Counted from the stretch's first letter, positions 1-12,201 are shown. The stretch: DNA of 64,000 nucleotides from Moniliophthora roreri (GCA_001466705.2 LATX02000184.1:310001-374000), one strand, 5' to 3'. The notes: generated from the sequence alone by a model not told the origin. Made by a program: numbers and translations.

Positions 1-2
1 TA

Positions 3-582
3 CACGTCGACCAAATGCCTATTGATGTGCGTTTTCGTTGCGAAAAGCCAACTCGTTTTACTGATGCTTTTCATAGAACCACGTTTATGATGAACACACT
101 CACACGCTTCAGATCTACTGGTCTAACAAGGACGTCATTACCTGGTTGGCCGAGAATAGTGACGACGAACATTTGAAGAAGGTTAAACAGAACGCTGAGC
201 AGCATGCCTTGAAGATGGAAGTTGCATCTCGTTCTGTTCATGATGAGAAGGCCCTGTTTGATGAAGACGATGCTGACGACGATGAAATCGTGCTTGGGCG
301 GAGTGAACCTGCGAACACGGAGCCTGAAACCTCTAAACAACGGCTGTTGTCGATGTCGAAGCCCCAGCCCGAGTTTGAAGGATTGAGGGTCGCTCAGTCT
401 GGCCATAAGATTCAAGACATCCGCGAACTTATGACTGTTCCAGTAAGTTTTCTTGTACAAGATATGTACTATGATACTTGAACTCATTTCCACTCCAGGT
501 TATTGTTACTGCTGATTTGACAAAATCTCCACCAGTCATCAAGGTATACAGCGTCAATCCCTATGCCGCGCAAAAGAAGTAA
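3..582 (+). CDS. C-terminal part of an unrecognised protein (5' end outside window)
   Basis: A coding tail enters from the left edge. A short exon (about 3-29, ending before gtgcgt) splices to 113 (after ttcag). The reading frame continues to a gtaagt donor at about 443, resumes after ccag at about 499, and stops at TAA 580-582. The visible protein has a helical, charged start (IYWSNKDVITWLAENS), an acidic stretch (FDEDDADDDEIVLG) and a hydrophobic end, VIVTADLTKSPPVIKVYSVNP. The two introns keep one frame, which supports a real gene. I do not recognise the family. The N-terminal part would be needed to name it. Confidence 0.6.
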
Positions 583-1036
583 ACAATCCATCCCAATGAA
601 CTCTGTACTATATACTCCTTTTATGTCTCCTTTTCTTTCATTCCTTTCGACCTTTTGTTCCAAACAATATCGAGGACAGCTCAAGCTGTTCCTCCGAAGT
701 ATTTTTTACTGCCTTGCCATCCCACGAAACGTCAAATCGTTATGCTGCCTTTCATGTAACCACCATGTACATTTGTCTTCGAATGAAAACGGATTTATGA
801 ATGCGTTTTATATATGTCAAAGATGAGTCTGGACGGGGTAGATACAGGTAAGATATACTGATACATACTGGCTACATGATAAATAGAAGCCGTACCTATG
901 GTACTAAAGGTTTAAGTGCGAACTGATACGGTAGGGAACGTTGGTTATATATATACAATAAGATGAGGATGCGAAATGAAATGGATACAATGGGTGTATG
1001 GTCATGCACGAGAAATGAAACGAAGTGCGGAAGAGC
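583..1036. other. Convergent 3' intergenic stretch, no gene seen
   Basis: This stretch lies between the tail-to-tail ends of the left-edge gene and the BTB gene. It is AT-rich and contains only short open frames. It presumably holds the two 3' untranslated regions. Confidence 0.5.
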
Positions 1037-2612
1037 CTATATCCAGCCGGCTGGAGGACTCTGCACAGCACGGGTTCTGCTACGACTTCTTGAGCTGGTG
1101 GTGCTCGAGCGCGCATCTCTCCAAGAGAGAGGAGTTGGAGGAGAGCGCGTACGCATCGTGGTCGCATGGCCTTCCGTAGAACTCGTACTATCTGCATTGC
1201 TGACATCTTGTCGTTTCGAACGCAGCACAGACTTTACTTCGGTGTTTTCCAAAGGGAAGCTGTGCACGGAAGCCTGCTGGCTCTGGACCGAGATGCGCCC
1301 GGGATATGTCGAACTTTGAAGGGTACGAGATTGGTTGCGACTATGTAAACGCGGGGTCAGAGATGGTTGTCTCTGTCGGATCTCGTCCACGCAAAGCTTG
1401 TAAAGTCCATCAAGATTGAGATACGCAGCTTCATCTCGAAGCTCGAGCAAGGCCTCGAGGCGGGACTGAGTGTAGGAAGGTTGCAGCTGGATGGCCCGGG
1501 GAAGAGTATCTAGAAGTCCAGACTCTTCTGGGTCCAGAGAGCGCAGGTAGCTGAGAATGTGTGCATACCTGCCGATGGAAACGTTAGCACCATTAATTAC
1601 CGCTAAACAGGAGAAAACAGGCTTACGGAGCACTAGGTCGGTCTAAAAAGATATGTAAATTGGCTGGAGTCCGGGACAACAGTCCCTGAGATGCCAGGTG
1701 ATTTCTGTACACTGATAAATCACCACTATTCGTAGAGTAGATGGAAGAGGTGGTAGAGTTTGAACGCTGCCGAGGGAATAACAAGGTGATGTACGCAGAC
1801 AGATGAGATGGTCGTGAGGTCAATGTCTCCACGGTAGTCCGGTATGTGGTCGTACACGTCTCTAGCGTGATAAGAACCTTTGAGAAATCCAAAGGACTAG
1901 ATGGAAGTTCCGATACCAGTATTGGTCGGAATTCAGGTTGTGGCGGGCAGGAGGGAGTGACGTTGATGGGTAGAGGAGGAATCTGGGACAGATCCTCGGT
2001 GCTAGACCGAGGTGTCTTGAGAGATGAGCGTGGGGAAGCTTCAGCTTCATGAGGCGCCGGTGGACATGCCCTGGTTGGGCGAGGTGGAGATGAAGTTCCT
2101 ATTGGTCGCAGTGACTCGTCATTCTCAAAGTCAAATGGATCCTCTAATTCCTGACTGTCGTATTGGCCATCAGAAGCAGGAAGCGAAGGTAACGCGGGGC
2201 TCGCAAGTGGAAGGGAAACGTTGTCGGAGACAGGTGAAATGGGTGGTTGTATGGGTTTTGATCTCTGGCCCATTTCATCAACGCCTTTGGAATCATACCG
2301 CGTCAAGCAGACGCGTGAATCCTGCAGCGCTTCTTCTGGGGTACGGACAATAGTAGCGCCTGATCCAAGAGGTCCCGTGCGCTCCGACAAGATCTCAATA
2401 GACCTGGGAGTTGACTTGGAGTCGGATTTTCTGTGGGTTTTCTCGGAGGACTGGGTGTTTGTGCGTGAAAGCCACCCCATTGGATTTGTAAGAGTGAGGG
2501 AGTGATTTCTGGATCTGGATGTAGAGTTACTGGTGGAAGAGAGGGAAACTGATGAATGTGAGGCTCGAGGATAACTTATGGGAGGATGAGCAGCGTGTTG
2601 AGGGCGTGGCAT
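1037..2612 (-). CDS. BTB/POZ (T1/KCTD-type) domain protein
   Basis: Two exons, 2612-1627 and 1568-1037, joined across a 58-nt intron (GTAAGC...GGCAG). The join restores the codon for Pro in SAPYAHILSYLRS. The product is about 505 aa. The first about 230 residues are Ser/Pro-rich and probably disordered. The BTB fold follows: VLITLETCTTTYRTTVETL, then HIFLDRPSAPYAHILSYLRS, then LLELRDEAAYLNLDGLYKL. This is the layout of T1-type BTB domains, in which a YLR motif is followed by a leucine-rich helix pair. The C-terminal tail is again Ser/Arg-rich. Such domains mediate oligomerisation and often serve as cullin-3 adaptors; the partner here is unknown. The first ATG is at 2612, since the open frame upstream has only a TTG. 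The gene is divergent from the Rpr2-like gene. Confidence 0.75.
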
Positions 2613-2835
2613 GTTGAAACGAGGATGATGGTGGTTAATTCGGACCAAGAATGCGTCTCTGGCCTTTTCTTGTAGTCGTCCATTGTGTCACACAAGTTTC
2701 TTTTTGTTCCAGAGAACAAAGAAAAAAAAAAAAAAAGAACAATAGCCGGACTTTGGCGAATAAGCGCCGGTCCATTGATACTGTCACGTGGATGCCCCAT
2801 TGTGCCCTTTTTGGATAATCACCCTCCTCTTCTCA

Positions 2836-3435
2836 ATGGACTCGACCCGAAAATTTCAGCAATCTTTCCCTGCATTGCTGTCTTCATCTCCTCAGCTTGC
2901 AGCTTTCCACAATTCACGCAACTTGCAGTACTCTGCTGGCGAGGCAGACCAACCCTCTGACTCGTGTCAAAAATGCGGTGCATTCTTTCATTTGCACTAT
3001 GATATCGAGCAATGCGGCACCAGGCTGGTTCGTACGAAGAAGAGGCGAACGTCCCCGAGGAGAACGGTACAACGTACATGTGGAAATTGTGGTTGGATTG
3101 ATAGGAAAACTGTAACAGATGGTAGTGCGTCCTTGTTCCAAAGACGGAAATTGGCATCGGAAAGGCGACCTGTCGATCTTTCCATTTCGTCAGACAAGAA
3201 GGCACGGGATTCTCAAATCGTTATACCCCCTGTTCTTTCAAGAAACCAGGTTTCCGTTACCCCTCCTCCAATTCATTCACCAACACCCGAGATCCCTGGA
3301 GTGACGAAACAAAGTCGTAATCGACCCAAGAAGAAAACAGGTCTTCAGGAGATGCTTGCACGTAATAGGGAGAGACAGGAAAGAGAAAAGAAGGCTGGGC
3401 AAGAGAGTCTTTCCGCATTCCTGAGCGGGTTGTAG
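2836..3435 (+). CDS. RNase P/MRP Rpr2/Rpp21-type zinc-binding subunit
   Basis: An uninterrupted frame of 199 aa. Four cysteines form two knuckles, C44-x2-C47 (SCQKCG) and C82-x2-C85 (TCGNCG), with a basic run between them (RTKKRRTSPRRTVQR). This is the pattern of the Rpr2/Rpp21/Snm1 family, zinc proteins of the RNase P and RNase MRP ribonucleoproteins that process tRNA and rRNA precursors. The C-terminus is a Lys/Arg-rich helix ending in SLSAFLSGL. An upstream in-frame ATG at 2788 would add 16 residues; the start at 2836 is preferred because the added peptide is not conserved-looking. The family assignment is good, but whether it is the RNase P or the MRP-specific paralogue is open. Confidence 0.7.
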   Translation: MDSTRKFQQSFPALLSSSPQLAAFHNSRNLQYSAGEADQPSDSCQKCGAFFHLHYDIEQCGTRLVRTKKRRTSPRRTVQRTCGNCGWIDRKTVTDGSASLFQRRKLASERRPVDLSISSDKKARDSQIVIPPVLSRNQVSVTPPPIHSPTPEIPGVTKQSRNRPKKKTGLQEMLARNRERQEREKKAGQESLSAFLSGL

Positions 3436-4855
3436 CAGAGGAGTGGGGCATGTCGAGATTGGCCAACCAGTCGATCGTTTTTAGGGGTGTATGAAGAGGC
3501 TCGGGACCATCCAGGACAATTTTCCCTTTTTCCCCCTGAACCTTTCTCCGTGTGCATTGCTGGATCGACTGGGCGTTCCCGATGATGGAGTCTGAGTACT
3601 CCTCTTCCAAGGTCGCATCTAGGTCGTTGAACACAATGATATAAAAGTGTCGGGTCACTCAGCTTCTATTGAGCTATCAATTTCTACGGCGAGTTCCCTC
3701 TCGACGATTCACTCATCCCGCAACGTAATTTCCCCCGTTTGTCCTCGCTGAGCCGTTCGCTTTTCCCATTGGGACTGCCTGCAGTCCCAATTTTGAAGGC
3801 AGAAAAATGACTATCGACGACACCAATCAAATACTCCCAGGTGATGTCGACGCTACATCGAATGCGGTATAGAGTATTTCACAAAACGACAGTCCCGCAA
3901 CGAGCTATACTCCCAAGTGAGCACTGCACAACTACGCGACTGCAAAATTATTGACCTTTTTTTTAGAATAGGTGACAGTGTCCTGTCCTTGGACGCAGAC
4001 AAGAAGACGTTGGAAATGGTCAAAGCCTCCGGTAGTGGAACACTCCCGTGGGTACACCTCGGTCAAAACACTTCGATGAACCTTCCAATAAGTGGATTCG
4101 GATCTGAAATGTTCGATATTTCGTATTCAGCATGTGCGCTGGATGTAGCCACCTTTCCAACAAAGCGTATCGTTGCTTCTGGCTTACTGTAAGGTCTCAC
4201 GGCTTAACCAGCAGATGTATAGGAGTTGCAAAGGCCCCCAAGCTCGATGTCTGCGTTCCGGACTGTTCAACCGACCCTTCACTTTCTCTACGTGATAGAT
4301 AGTTATGCTATTGTCGTGTTTAATTTTTGGGTCGTTGGGACAAGTCTTTATGCAGGGTGTATTATACCATTTCTATATAGTCAGACTAGGATAGAGACGA
4401 ATGGCATATTTTCTTCATGCGGTCATTCCAAAATTGGCAAAACTTGTACTTGCGAGATTGGCGAATCAAGGGGCTGACCGAAAAATTTATAAGCGCCTGA
4501 ATCCAGCCCAATCCGGTTTTCTTTTTGAGCACCACCTCTGCTACAAATCTTTAGACAAGTCACTGCAACTTGCCCCCCCAGCGTCAATTCTCCCTACGGA
4601 ACTTCGAATATCGGTTACCAACTATTATTGGTACTCAGTTACTAGTCCCAGTGTCTGAAATAAATCCTGGACATAACTTCGGCGCTCAGGCCAGCACTAT
4701 TTGAAATGATCTCGAGAGCCTCCTCTGCGAAGCAGTACAACTTTGCTGCTCCCATATCCTCCGTCTAACTTCGTATCTCAGACCTGAGATGAATAAATGT
4801 ATAGATAGGTAACGTGCTGTAGCTCAACTCACGTATCAGACTTCCCGTATCGAAC
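3436..4855. other. Gene-poor stretch
   Basis: No convincing coding region. Short frames such as 3917-4192 (plus) start without a clear upstream exon and show no recognisable domain. A minus-strand frame at 3257-3658 is antisense to the Rpr2-like gene and is treated as chance. Confidence 0.4.
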
Positions 4856-5530
4856 ATGTACTATATCTCCCTCTTCGTCCTTTGCGCTTCACTCTTCTCC
4901 GCCACCCTCGCCATTCCTATCATAGCGAGAGTTCCTACCTCTGGGAATACCTGCCAATCTATTTTCGAGGGGGCCAAGCATGTTCGAAAGCCGTGGGAGT
5001 ATCCTTCCTGGCGACATCCCCCAGAATGGGCAACCTTTGCCCAGCTATATCGTCATGTAGTTGGGAATACTTTGACCTCTGGTTCACCTTCTGATTATCG
5101 GCTTCACAATCTCAGGCAAAGCTAGCGCTCTAACCCTGGATCCAGACGGCAAGAACCTAGACTTGACCGCACCTTCCGACAGTGGCAATGATCCGTTCAA
5201 CTGAAGAGAAACAGGATGCTTGCTTTCACTCCCAGTTCTCAGTTATTCGATATCGCGTGCTATGGATGCTTCGGCGGAGCGTCAATGGCCGGTTCCCAGC
5301 ACATTAGTCGGGGGTGGTTGCAAACCACGGAGTTCGGCCAGCAAATGTAATCGAGGCCGATCCCAAGTGTGGACTCGGAGGTGTTTATGGTCATCACTTG
5401 CAAAGGCAAGGCTGGGGTGTGCTTCAGTTTCTTTATATAGTATTACAGATTGTTGCTTTGTCCCAAAGTAATAAAACGACCAAAGCGCGTAAAGCAAAGA
5501 GTCCCTATGAATACCAACGCCAATCATAGT
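4856..5530 (+). pseudogene. Possible decayed secreted-protein gene
   Basis: ATG at 4856 opens a textbook signal peptide (MYYISLFVLCASLFSATLA, with an Ala-Ile cleavage region). After about 35 codons the plausible coding frame is unclear. Protein-like stretches then appear in different frames, for example ALTLDPDGKNLDLTAPSDSG (5120-5200) and NVIEADPKCGLGGVYGHHLQ (5350-5410), with stops between them. This may be a small secreted protein gene damaged by frameshifts, or a gene with introns I could not resolve. No family is recognised. Confidence 0.2.
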
Positions 5531-5782
5531 AGTTCCTGATGAAATTCCCAGAACCCCCAATGGTCTTCGGCTGTCATCATACAAACTTGTTGCAAGCCAA
5601 AGATAACGGCGACGTTAAGGGTGACGATACCCCTGGCATGGAAAGTAATAAGTAGACGTTACCCAACTTACGATTGTCGGTGCTAGATGGCAGTCACTAC
5701 TGAGGCCTGTGCTCAGCGTTTGAGAGAGATGTACGCTAGACGTCGTATGCATTTCTTCCACTTTGTTCAAAATACTCTATCT

Positions 5783-7189
5783 TTAATCTGAACTGACGCT
5801 ATCTTTGTGTGCATCATCCAAAGGGTGTGGCACCTTGATAAATCGACCAGGCCAAAAGGGTATGTAGATGACGATGGCAATAAATAATGGAAGTGTATCC
5901 AGAGCATAGAAGAAAGCCTCCGTTGTGGCGAGATGACCTGCGAAACCCTCGGAAATTTCGACTGTTCGGTACACCGACCGAATCTAAGTGTGATCAGAGT
6001 TAAGATGTTGCATCGGAATCATGCTAGAGAACGGGACACTTGCCAAAACTCCAATGCAGCTGATGAATACGGCACCTGCCAATGAGCGCCAGTCATTGTA
6101 CCATTTCTTCGACTGATCCATATGCCAGGTCGCGAGTTCGTATTTGCGTACCCGGTGTACAAAATTTAGATAAATGAAGGTGAAGATAGCAAATGATAAA
6201 AGTTGCAGGGCGAGTCCTGCTAGGAAAATCTGGGAACAAATCAATAATGACTCCTGAGACGTGCGACACACACTTAGCACTCACTCTGGACCCTACTAAT
6301 CTCATACGGTCATCGTTCGCAGAAACCGATGAAGCTCCGCCCGCAGCCTAAAGCAGAATCAGAAAGACCGTATATATCAAGAGAGTCGACGCACTTGAAT
6401 AAGGAATGTTGAAACGTCAGAGATAATGAATGACAAAGTAATGCGACGAGGGGAGACGAGGAGATGGTGATCACATCCTAGGTATCGCGCAAAACGACCA
6501 AGGAGAACGTATTCGGCAGCAATAAATGCACATGGCTACATCGATGGCTGAGTGGGAACTAGCAGACCAAATAGAGAATACCACGCACCGACAGTGTGAC
6601 AAAGAGATATTGCACAATGTAAAGTCCTTTTGACTCGGGATGCCGATTCAAACCGAAACGTGTACTCAAGCCAAACGCAAAAGCTGAAGGTTGCTGGTCA
6701 GTTGGCATGTTGCTCGATGGACGAAGACGTACTGTAAGCCCCAATTGTCATCAACAGCATGTGTTTCGCGCCCCATTTCTTTATACACCAAGTTTGAATC
6801 AAGGCAACTAGTAAAACTAATCCTGGAGGTACGAAGTCAGCGTAGTATATACAAGGATTGTAAGATAGACGCTCACCGAAAGCAATCCCGGTCAATGTAT
6901 TGGATGCAATATACCGGAGTGGGTTGTAGGCGTCGTTTTCAGGGTCAGCGTAGGGATCCTGTGGACGAGGGGGCATTGAGTCTGACTTGGCCTGGGCTCC
7001 ATGGAGAAAGGACAACCCGACTACAACGACTAGGAGATATTGCCCTGCGAGTCGCCTCGGGCACACCTTCCATCCGTCGGGTCTCTCATGAAACAGTCTG
7101 ATCCGGCGGTCAGTCCGTTCGGTCAGATAGATGAACGGCTCATTGACGATCTCTTCCAGAGCTCCTCCAATGGAGCGCACCAATGCCAT
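5783..7189 (-). CDS. RTA1-like (lipid-translocating exporter family) membrane protein
   Basis: A multi-exon gene read from ATG 7189 to TAA 5785-5783. The visible exons give several hydrophobic segments: LVLLVALIQTWCIKKWG, then FIAAEYVLLGRFARYLG, then LSFIISDVSTFLIQAAGG, then LALQLLSFAIFTFIYLNF. The final exon, IRSVYRTVEISEGFAGHLAT then EAFFYALDTLPLFIAIVIY, is the signature end of RTA1/RSB1-type fungal seven-helix proteins. Family members confer resistance to 7-aminocholesterol or export long-chain bases; the substrate here is not predictable. An early intron (GTGAGC...TCCAG, about 6826-6878) gives TGIAFGLVLLV. The N-terminal about 60 residues, with the hydrophobic segment LAGQYLLVVVVGLSFLHGA, look like a signal or extra helix and are less typical of the family. 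Confidence 0.75.
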
Positions 7190-7605
7190 GCAAGTCGTAT
7201 CCAGTGCTCGTGGATGGATTTGTAGATTGTGATACTTTTCGCGTGAGTCTTGTGACTTGTCAACTGTCTCAATTGATAAAACTGTCCTTGTTTAGGTTCA
7301 TCCAAAACACTGAAGTTTTATGATACCGGCTCAACGCCAGCTCAATTATGCTGCGATGAAGTGAATAACGTAGACAGCCGTCAGGAGGAACTTTTTTGAG
7401 TTCCTCGTCGAGGGAAACGGTAAGTTGATCAAAGTTTCACTAGGTATCCGTCCGTATCATTCTCGGGGATTGTGGCACTCGGCAACGTCGTACTATTCTT
7501 GCATGTAGCTATTTACAAGACTCAGTCAGACATGCTGACTGAAGTAGAGGTATAACACTCAACGAATGGAGAGCGGCATTGTATAGGATAGTAAACACTA
7601 CGACC
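7190..7605. other. Intergenic, no gene seen
   Basis: About 416 bp between two minus-strand genes with no supported frame. It should contain the promoter of the RTA1-like gene. Confidence 0.4.
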
Positions 7606-7944
7606 TCAATCCTTTGGCACCCAGAGGTCGTATAGCTCCTTGTCTGCAGGATCAAAGGAGGTCAGAAGTGAGGGATCGGATCTAATGACAGATTTTCTGG
7701 TGATGGGTGTACCAGCTCCTGAAAATGACGTGGAACCAGCATAGACACTGCGAAGGGACAATCGTGAGGATTCGTGAAGGGGACGGTGATTTGAGCCAGA
7801 TGCTGGGGATCCAGAGTCCAAAGTGGAGGCGGGAGACCCGTTCAATGTAGACTGATGAGCTTGAATCAATGTCATACGCAGGAATTCAAGAGCTGCAACA
7901 CTCACGTCTTCTGAGTGTCTCTGTGGAGTTCCGGAACTTGCCAT
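7606..7944 (-). CDS. Small Ser-rich hypothetical protein (112 aa)
   Basis: A single-exon frame from ATG 7944 to TGA 7608-7606. The N-terminus forms a helix (SVAALEFLRMTLIQAHQ), the middle is Ser/Gly-rich, and the end is compact (LLTSFDPADKELYDLWVPKD). The codon pattern and the structured C-terminal motif argue for a real gene, placed divergently (about 230 bp) from VID27. No function is known to me. Confidence 0.5.
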   Translation of the reverse strand: MASSGTPQRHSEDVSVAALEFLRMTLIQAHQSTLNGSPASTLDSGSPASGSNHRPLHESSRLSLRSVYAGSTSFSGAGTPITRKSVIRSDPSLLTSFDPADKELYDLWVPKD

Positions 7945-8173
7945 TTTGTTAAAGATGGTCTTCCCCTCGAGTATCAGCCTGCCTGGTCACTACAGAGATA
8001 AAAATGCACGTACTGAGCAAAGTCTTGCCACACGAGATGAAGGTTCCAAGGCAAAGAATTCGAAAGAACCAAAATGGGATGAACGCAAGTCACGAGTTCC
8101 AGTCGCGACCGGAAAGAGTCAACTGGCGTCAGTGGCACTCGCCGTTGCGTTCTACCCTTCTCTTCCTATCACC

Positions 8174-11058
8174 ATGAACATCTTCAGAAGCTGTGAGTTT
8201 CTCAGTAAAAATTAGCCATCCTAGGTGCTGATGTATCACTTTTTCAGTGATTGGCAAAGTCTGGCGTTCGTATCCTTTTACATCTACAATTCATCACATT
8301 AATTTACCGACACGGACTCGTCTCTAGAGGATCCAAATGCCGCAGAAGGTACAAAATAGCTCCGCCATTGTTCGTGTTCTACTTTGTACTGAATCTCATC
8401 ACGTACATCAGTGGTCAAGATATCAACTGGGCAACTCTTTCTCGTCCGACCTGGCAACATTAGATCGTCGAGTGAATGCATGTGAGTGCCGTAGAGAGTC
8501 CATCGGGCTATTCGTTGATACGTTTGGCAGATATCCCGAAGCAATGGCAACAATCCGCCGCGTTCCACACCTTGAACACAATTTCCAGTTGGTGATCACC
8601 CGAGTCTATGAGGAAGGAGACCAAGAGCTACTTGAAGACGAGGAAGAAAGTGCGTCGTCGTTCTACCTTTATATGACAGTATGCTTATGCTTTCGTTATG
8701 CGACAGCCGACGAAGAGCGTGTCTTTCTTATCAGTGAGGAGCTGGAGTTCCGAACAGGTGAAACAGATGGAGAACCTACTTTCATCTGGCGCGATCTTGA
8801 AGGAGACATTGATGAAATGTACCAATACGTTGCCCCCGGCACAAATGCGCCCACGAAGGCTTTCTTTGAAACTTGCATGTACCGTGCCATGTACGAGCGA
8901 AAGTACAAAGTCAACCCCGACGATGTCAAAGACCTCAACTTGGACGAGTTCATGTGGAAGTGCGTCCTATCCCCTCTCATGTAACCAATTGTAGATCCAT
9001 TAAGCTTTTGAATCTAGGCCACCGACTACCAAGAAACCAGCTCCAAGACGCAAAGTCGCCAAAGCCCCCTCAACATCTTCTGTCGAAGAGATTCCGCCAC
9101 CGGCAGCACCCACTCCTGTCGATAAGGGAAAGTCCAAAATCGAATCTTCCCTTTTGGATTCGATGACACCGATGATCTCCACGGAAGCCGAACTATACTA
9201 TTGGGAAGCAGACGAACAGAGATTCGAGAATCAAGGGATTGTTACTGCTCAAATCGTGGCAAGGCCGGGCACATACCAGTTCTGGGTTACTGCTTCGACT
9301 GAGGAAGGTCCTCTAATCGCTCATCCATTGAGGCCCAGCATGAACCCACTCTGGTCAGCGAAGATGCACTCTTTCACTTGGAACTTTGTGAAGGAAGACG
9401 AAACTGCAGACAGCTGGCTTTTCAGATTCCCTGCTGAAGAGGTGTACGCAAATTTTATGCATGTGTTCACTCGTTGTGCATGGGAATCGCTACATCAAGC
9501 CTCTTGGGATAAACTCAAGGTAAATAACACGACTTTCTCGTTGGAATAGTGCCTGATCTACTGACAGGATGACGAAAGGAACTACGTTTTGAGTTCGGCG
9601 AGTGAGGATGTTGAAATGAAGGATGTCGAAGACGAAGAAGATGAAGAGGAAGTTTTGGATGAGTTGGATCCTGAAATTGGTCGGTCATAGATATTTTTCG
9701 TTATTCCCTTCACACAGCTGACCAAGAGGCAGCCGAACGCAGCGACTCTGAAGAAGAAGATGATGATGTCGACTCGGAGGACAAACCCCCTCTGCCGGCA
9801 GGCGACATTAACTCTCAACTCGTCGTGGGTTACAAGGGCGACCGTTCGTACGTCGTTCGCGGTAACAACATCGGGGTCTTTGGGTCTACTGCAGACCACG
9901 AGGTTAAATACCAAGCAACAATCAGCAAGCTCGCTACACCTAAAGGAAAGGAATTCAAACCTAAGCATGTAAGTACCCCTGAAAGTTCTACCCTCCAAGA
10001 TGGACGTAACAGTCTCGCGAACCTTTTTAGATTATGCTTCACGATCAGGATACGAAGATGATCTTGATGAATCCCACTGATCCTAACTCGTTGTACCATT
10101 TGGACGTCGAGCGAGCCAAAATTGTGGAGGAATGGAAGGTCCACGACGACATCACTGTGGACCACATAGCACCCGACAACAAGTTTGCGCAGCTCACGCC
10201 TGAACAGACCTTGGTCGGTGCCTCACACAATGCGCTCTTCCGAATTGATCCTCGTGTGGCTGGTATGAAGATGGTGGACAGCCAATACAAGCAGTACGCT
10301 GGTAAGAACAAGTTTTCTGGGGTCACTACTACTCAGTCCGGCAAGCTCGCTGTGGCGAGTGAGAAGGGTGATATCCGACTGTTCGATTCTATCGGAAAGA
10401 ATGCAAAGACCGCCTTACCTCCGTTGGGCGACCCCATTATCGGCGTCGATGTAACAGCAGACGGGCGGTATATTGTTGCGACGACCAAGACGTACCTCTT
10501 GTTGATTGACACTCTTATTGGAGAGGGTAAATACTCTGGTTCATTGGGCTTTGACCGTAGCTTCCCAGCCAATGCGAAGCCTATACCTAAACGACTGCGG
10601 CTCCGGAACGAACATGTAGCCTATATGAATCACGACATTTCATTCACTCCTGCTAGGTGAGCTGGGATATTAATGAGCTTGTGGTGCCATGATTTACTGA
10701 CGCGACGGAATCGCAGGTTCAATCAAGGGGAGGGTCAAGAAGAGAAGGCGATTGTTACATCCACGGGTCAATTCGTTATTGCGTGGGACTTTGCCAAAGT
10801 GAAGAAGGGTGTTTTGGACAAGTATGAGATCAAGAAATATGAAGATGCGGTCGTGCAGGATAACTGGAAGATGAACAGTGATTCAGAGATTGTAGGTAGT
10901 GTTCCGATTCACTCGTACGCCTCGACTGACGGCTCCTTTCTCAGATTGTTGCTCTGAAGAACAATGTCCTTGCGATAGATAAGAAGAATTTGAAGAAGCC
11001 GACGAGGAATTCATTGGCCCCTAGGAGCAGATCTAGCATTGTGAACAGCCCTTACTAG
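8174..11058 (+). CDS. VID27: VID27 homologue
   Basis: Start MNIFRSLIGKVW is spread over tiny exons: 8174-8192, 8248-8265 and 8328-8348, then exon 4 from 8412 (STGQLFLVRPGNIRSSS). The body continues through about 8540-9549, an acidic stretch at 9590-9790 (DEEDEEEVLDELDPE), and the C-terminal WD-like propeller (LVVGYKGDRSYVVRGNNIGV, then VDHIAPDNKFAQLTPEQTLV, then SGKLAVASEKGDIRLFDSIG). It ends at TAG 11056-11058. The domain order and motifs match fungal VID27, first described in vacuole import and degradation of fructose-1,6-bisphosphatase; its molecular role remains poorly defined. The gene has at least eight introns. The exact first splice sites are inferred from frame continuity. Confidence 0.88.
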
Positions 11059-11291
11059 TTGGCTTAGTCTTGGTTATAGTCGGTTTAATTTCTCTAGCGT
11101 ACTTGTGGTTTATGAAATATGCTCTATATTCAAGGACCTGGTAGTTCTTTTGGAAGGCGGATTTTTAATGCTCGGCCAAAAGATATACTTTGAGCTCGCA
11201 AGCGAAGGGCCAAATTAAACCCATGTTACCGATAAGATACAACAAGACTACCGACTTAATTAAGTACACATTAAAAACGGGTAAGCTACGA

Positions 11292-12201
11292 CTACATGGA
11301 GGCTTTAGCGATGGTGCTAGTAGTAACCGGAGTACTACTTTTCTGATGAAGTCTGTCTCTGGAATCAACATATCTGCCGATTCCTAGGTGCCAAAGTATC
11401 CTTGGGACCAAGAGGGACAGACCCAATCCTACGGTAGTCCACAGCATAGGGCTCCACGTTTCAAATTGCCACTTTTGGTCTCCCAACGCCCATATCGTCA
11501 CGTACAAATGCAGGATATCTCCAGCGAGTAGTGGCGTGAGTAGAGACCAGACGACCTTTTCTTGAAGAGCTGGGAAAGCGTGTAGGTGACGACGCGCAGC
11601 TGACAGGATGAAGAAGTTGATGATGCCGACTAGGAAGCAGACATGTGCTAGTTGAATGACAGTCTGTGTAAAGAATGAAATTAAAACCATCAATCGATAA
11701 TAGATATAATAGATATGAAGAGGCCAGAGCAGTCAGCTGGGCGGGTGACGGTGACGGGGGTGGGGAGCTTGGGTGCAGGTACCGGAAAGACATGGGCGTT
11801 GGATGAATACTCACAACAAGACTAGCGAGCGGTAATACAACCTAAACGATTCCAAGGCAAAACAATCAGACCATCCATTAGTGAGTTGGAATGGAATATG
11901 GTCGAGGGTGTCAAGGGCTCACTGGAGGGGGATTGTCAGCGGGCCATGGTGCCTGGCTGTCGTGGGTCTAGGACGGAGAGTAAAACGTTGAGGTCGAGAT
12001 TTGTGAGAGAGAAGATTCCATTGGTAGCTCACAGTTTTTGGATCCCTATATACAAGAGATAATTGAGTAAGGAGTTGGAGCACAAAAAGGATGTAGGACG
12101 TACGCAAAAGCACCCAAGAAGCCCACTGTACATAGAAAAGGCTCGTAAAACGCAAATATAGCGTAGTAGTGGTCTGGTATGGCAGAGGTATGGCGCGTCA
12201 T
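11292..12201 (-). CDS. DUF7704-like four-helix membrane protein
   Basis: ATG 12201 opens a short exon (IPDHYYAIFAFYEPFLC) followed by small exons across 11900-12060 and the last exon 11693-11292. Hydrophobic segments are FLCTVGFLGAF, FTQTVIQLAHVCFLVGIINF, LLTPLLAGDILHLYVTIWAL and MLWTTVGLGLSLLVPRILWH. The 'xFEP' motif in the first helix and the overall size (about 180-200 aa) fit the uncharacterised fungal membrane family I know as DUF7704. The precise exon joins between 11700 and 12100 are uncertain. No enzymatic motif is visible. Confidence 0.6.

Noticed and set aside
3257..3658. Minus-strand frame of 133 codons
   Set aside because: It lies antisense over the end of the Rpr2-like gene and shows no protein-like features.
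9582..9998. Minus-strand frame inside VID27
   Set aside because: It is the shadow of the acidic GAA/GAT-rich coding sequence of VID27.
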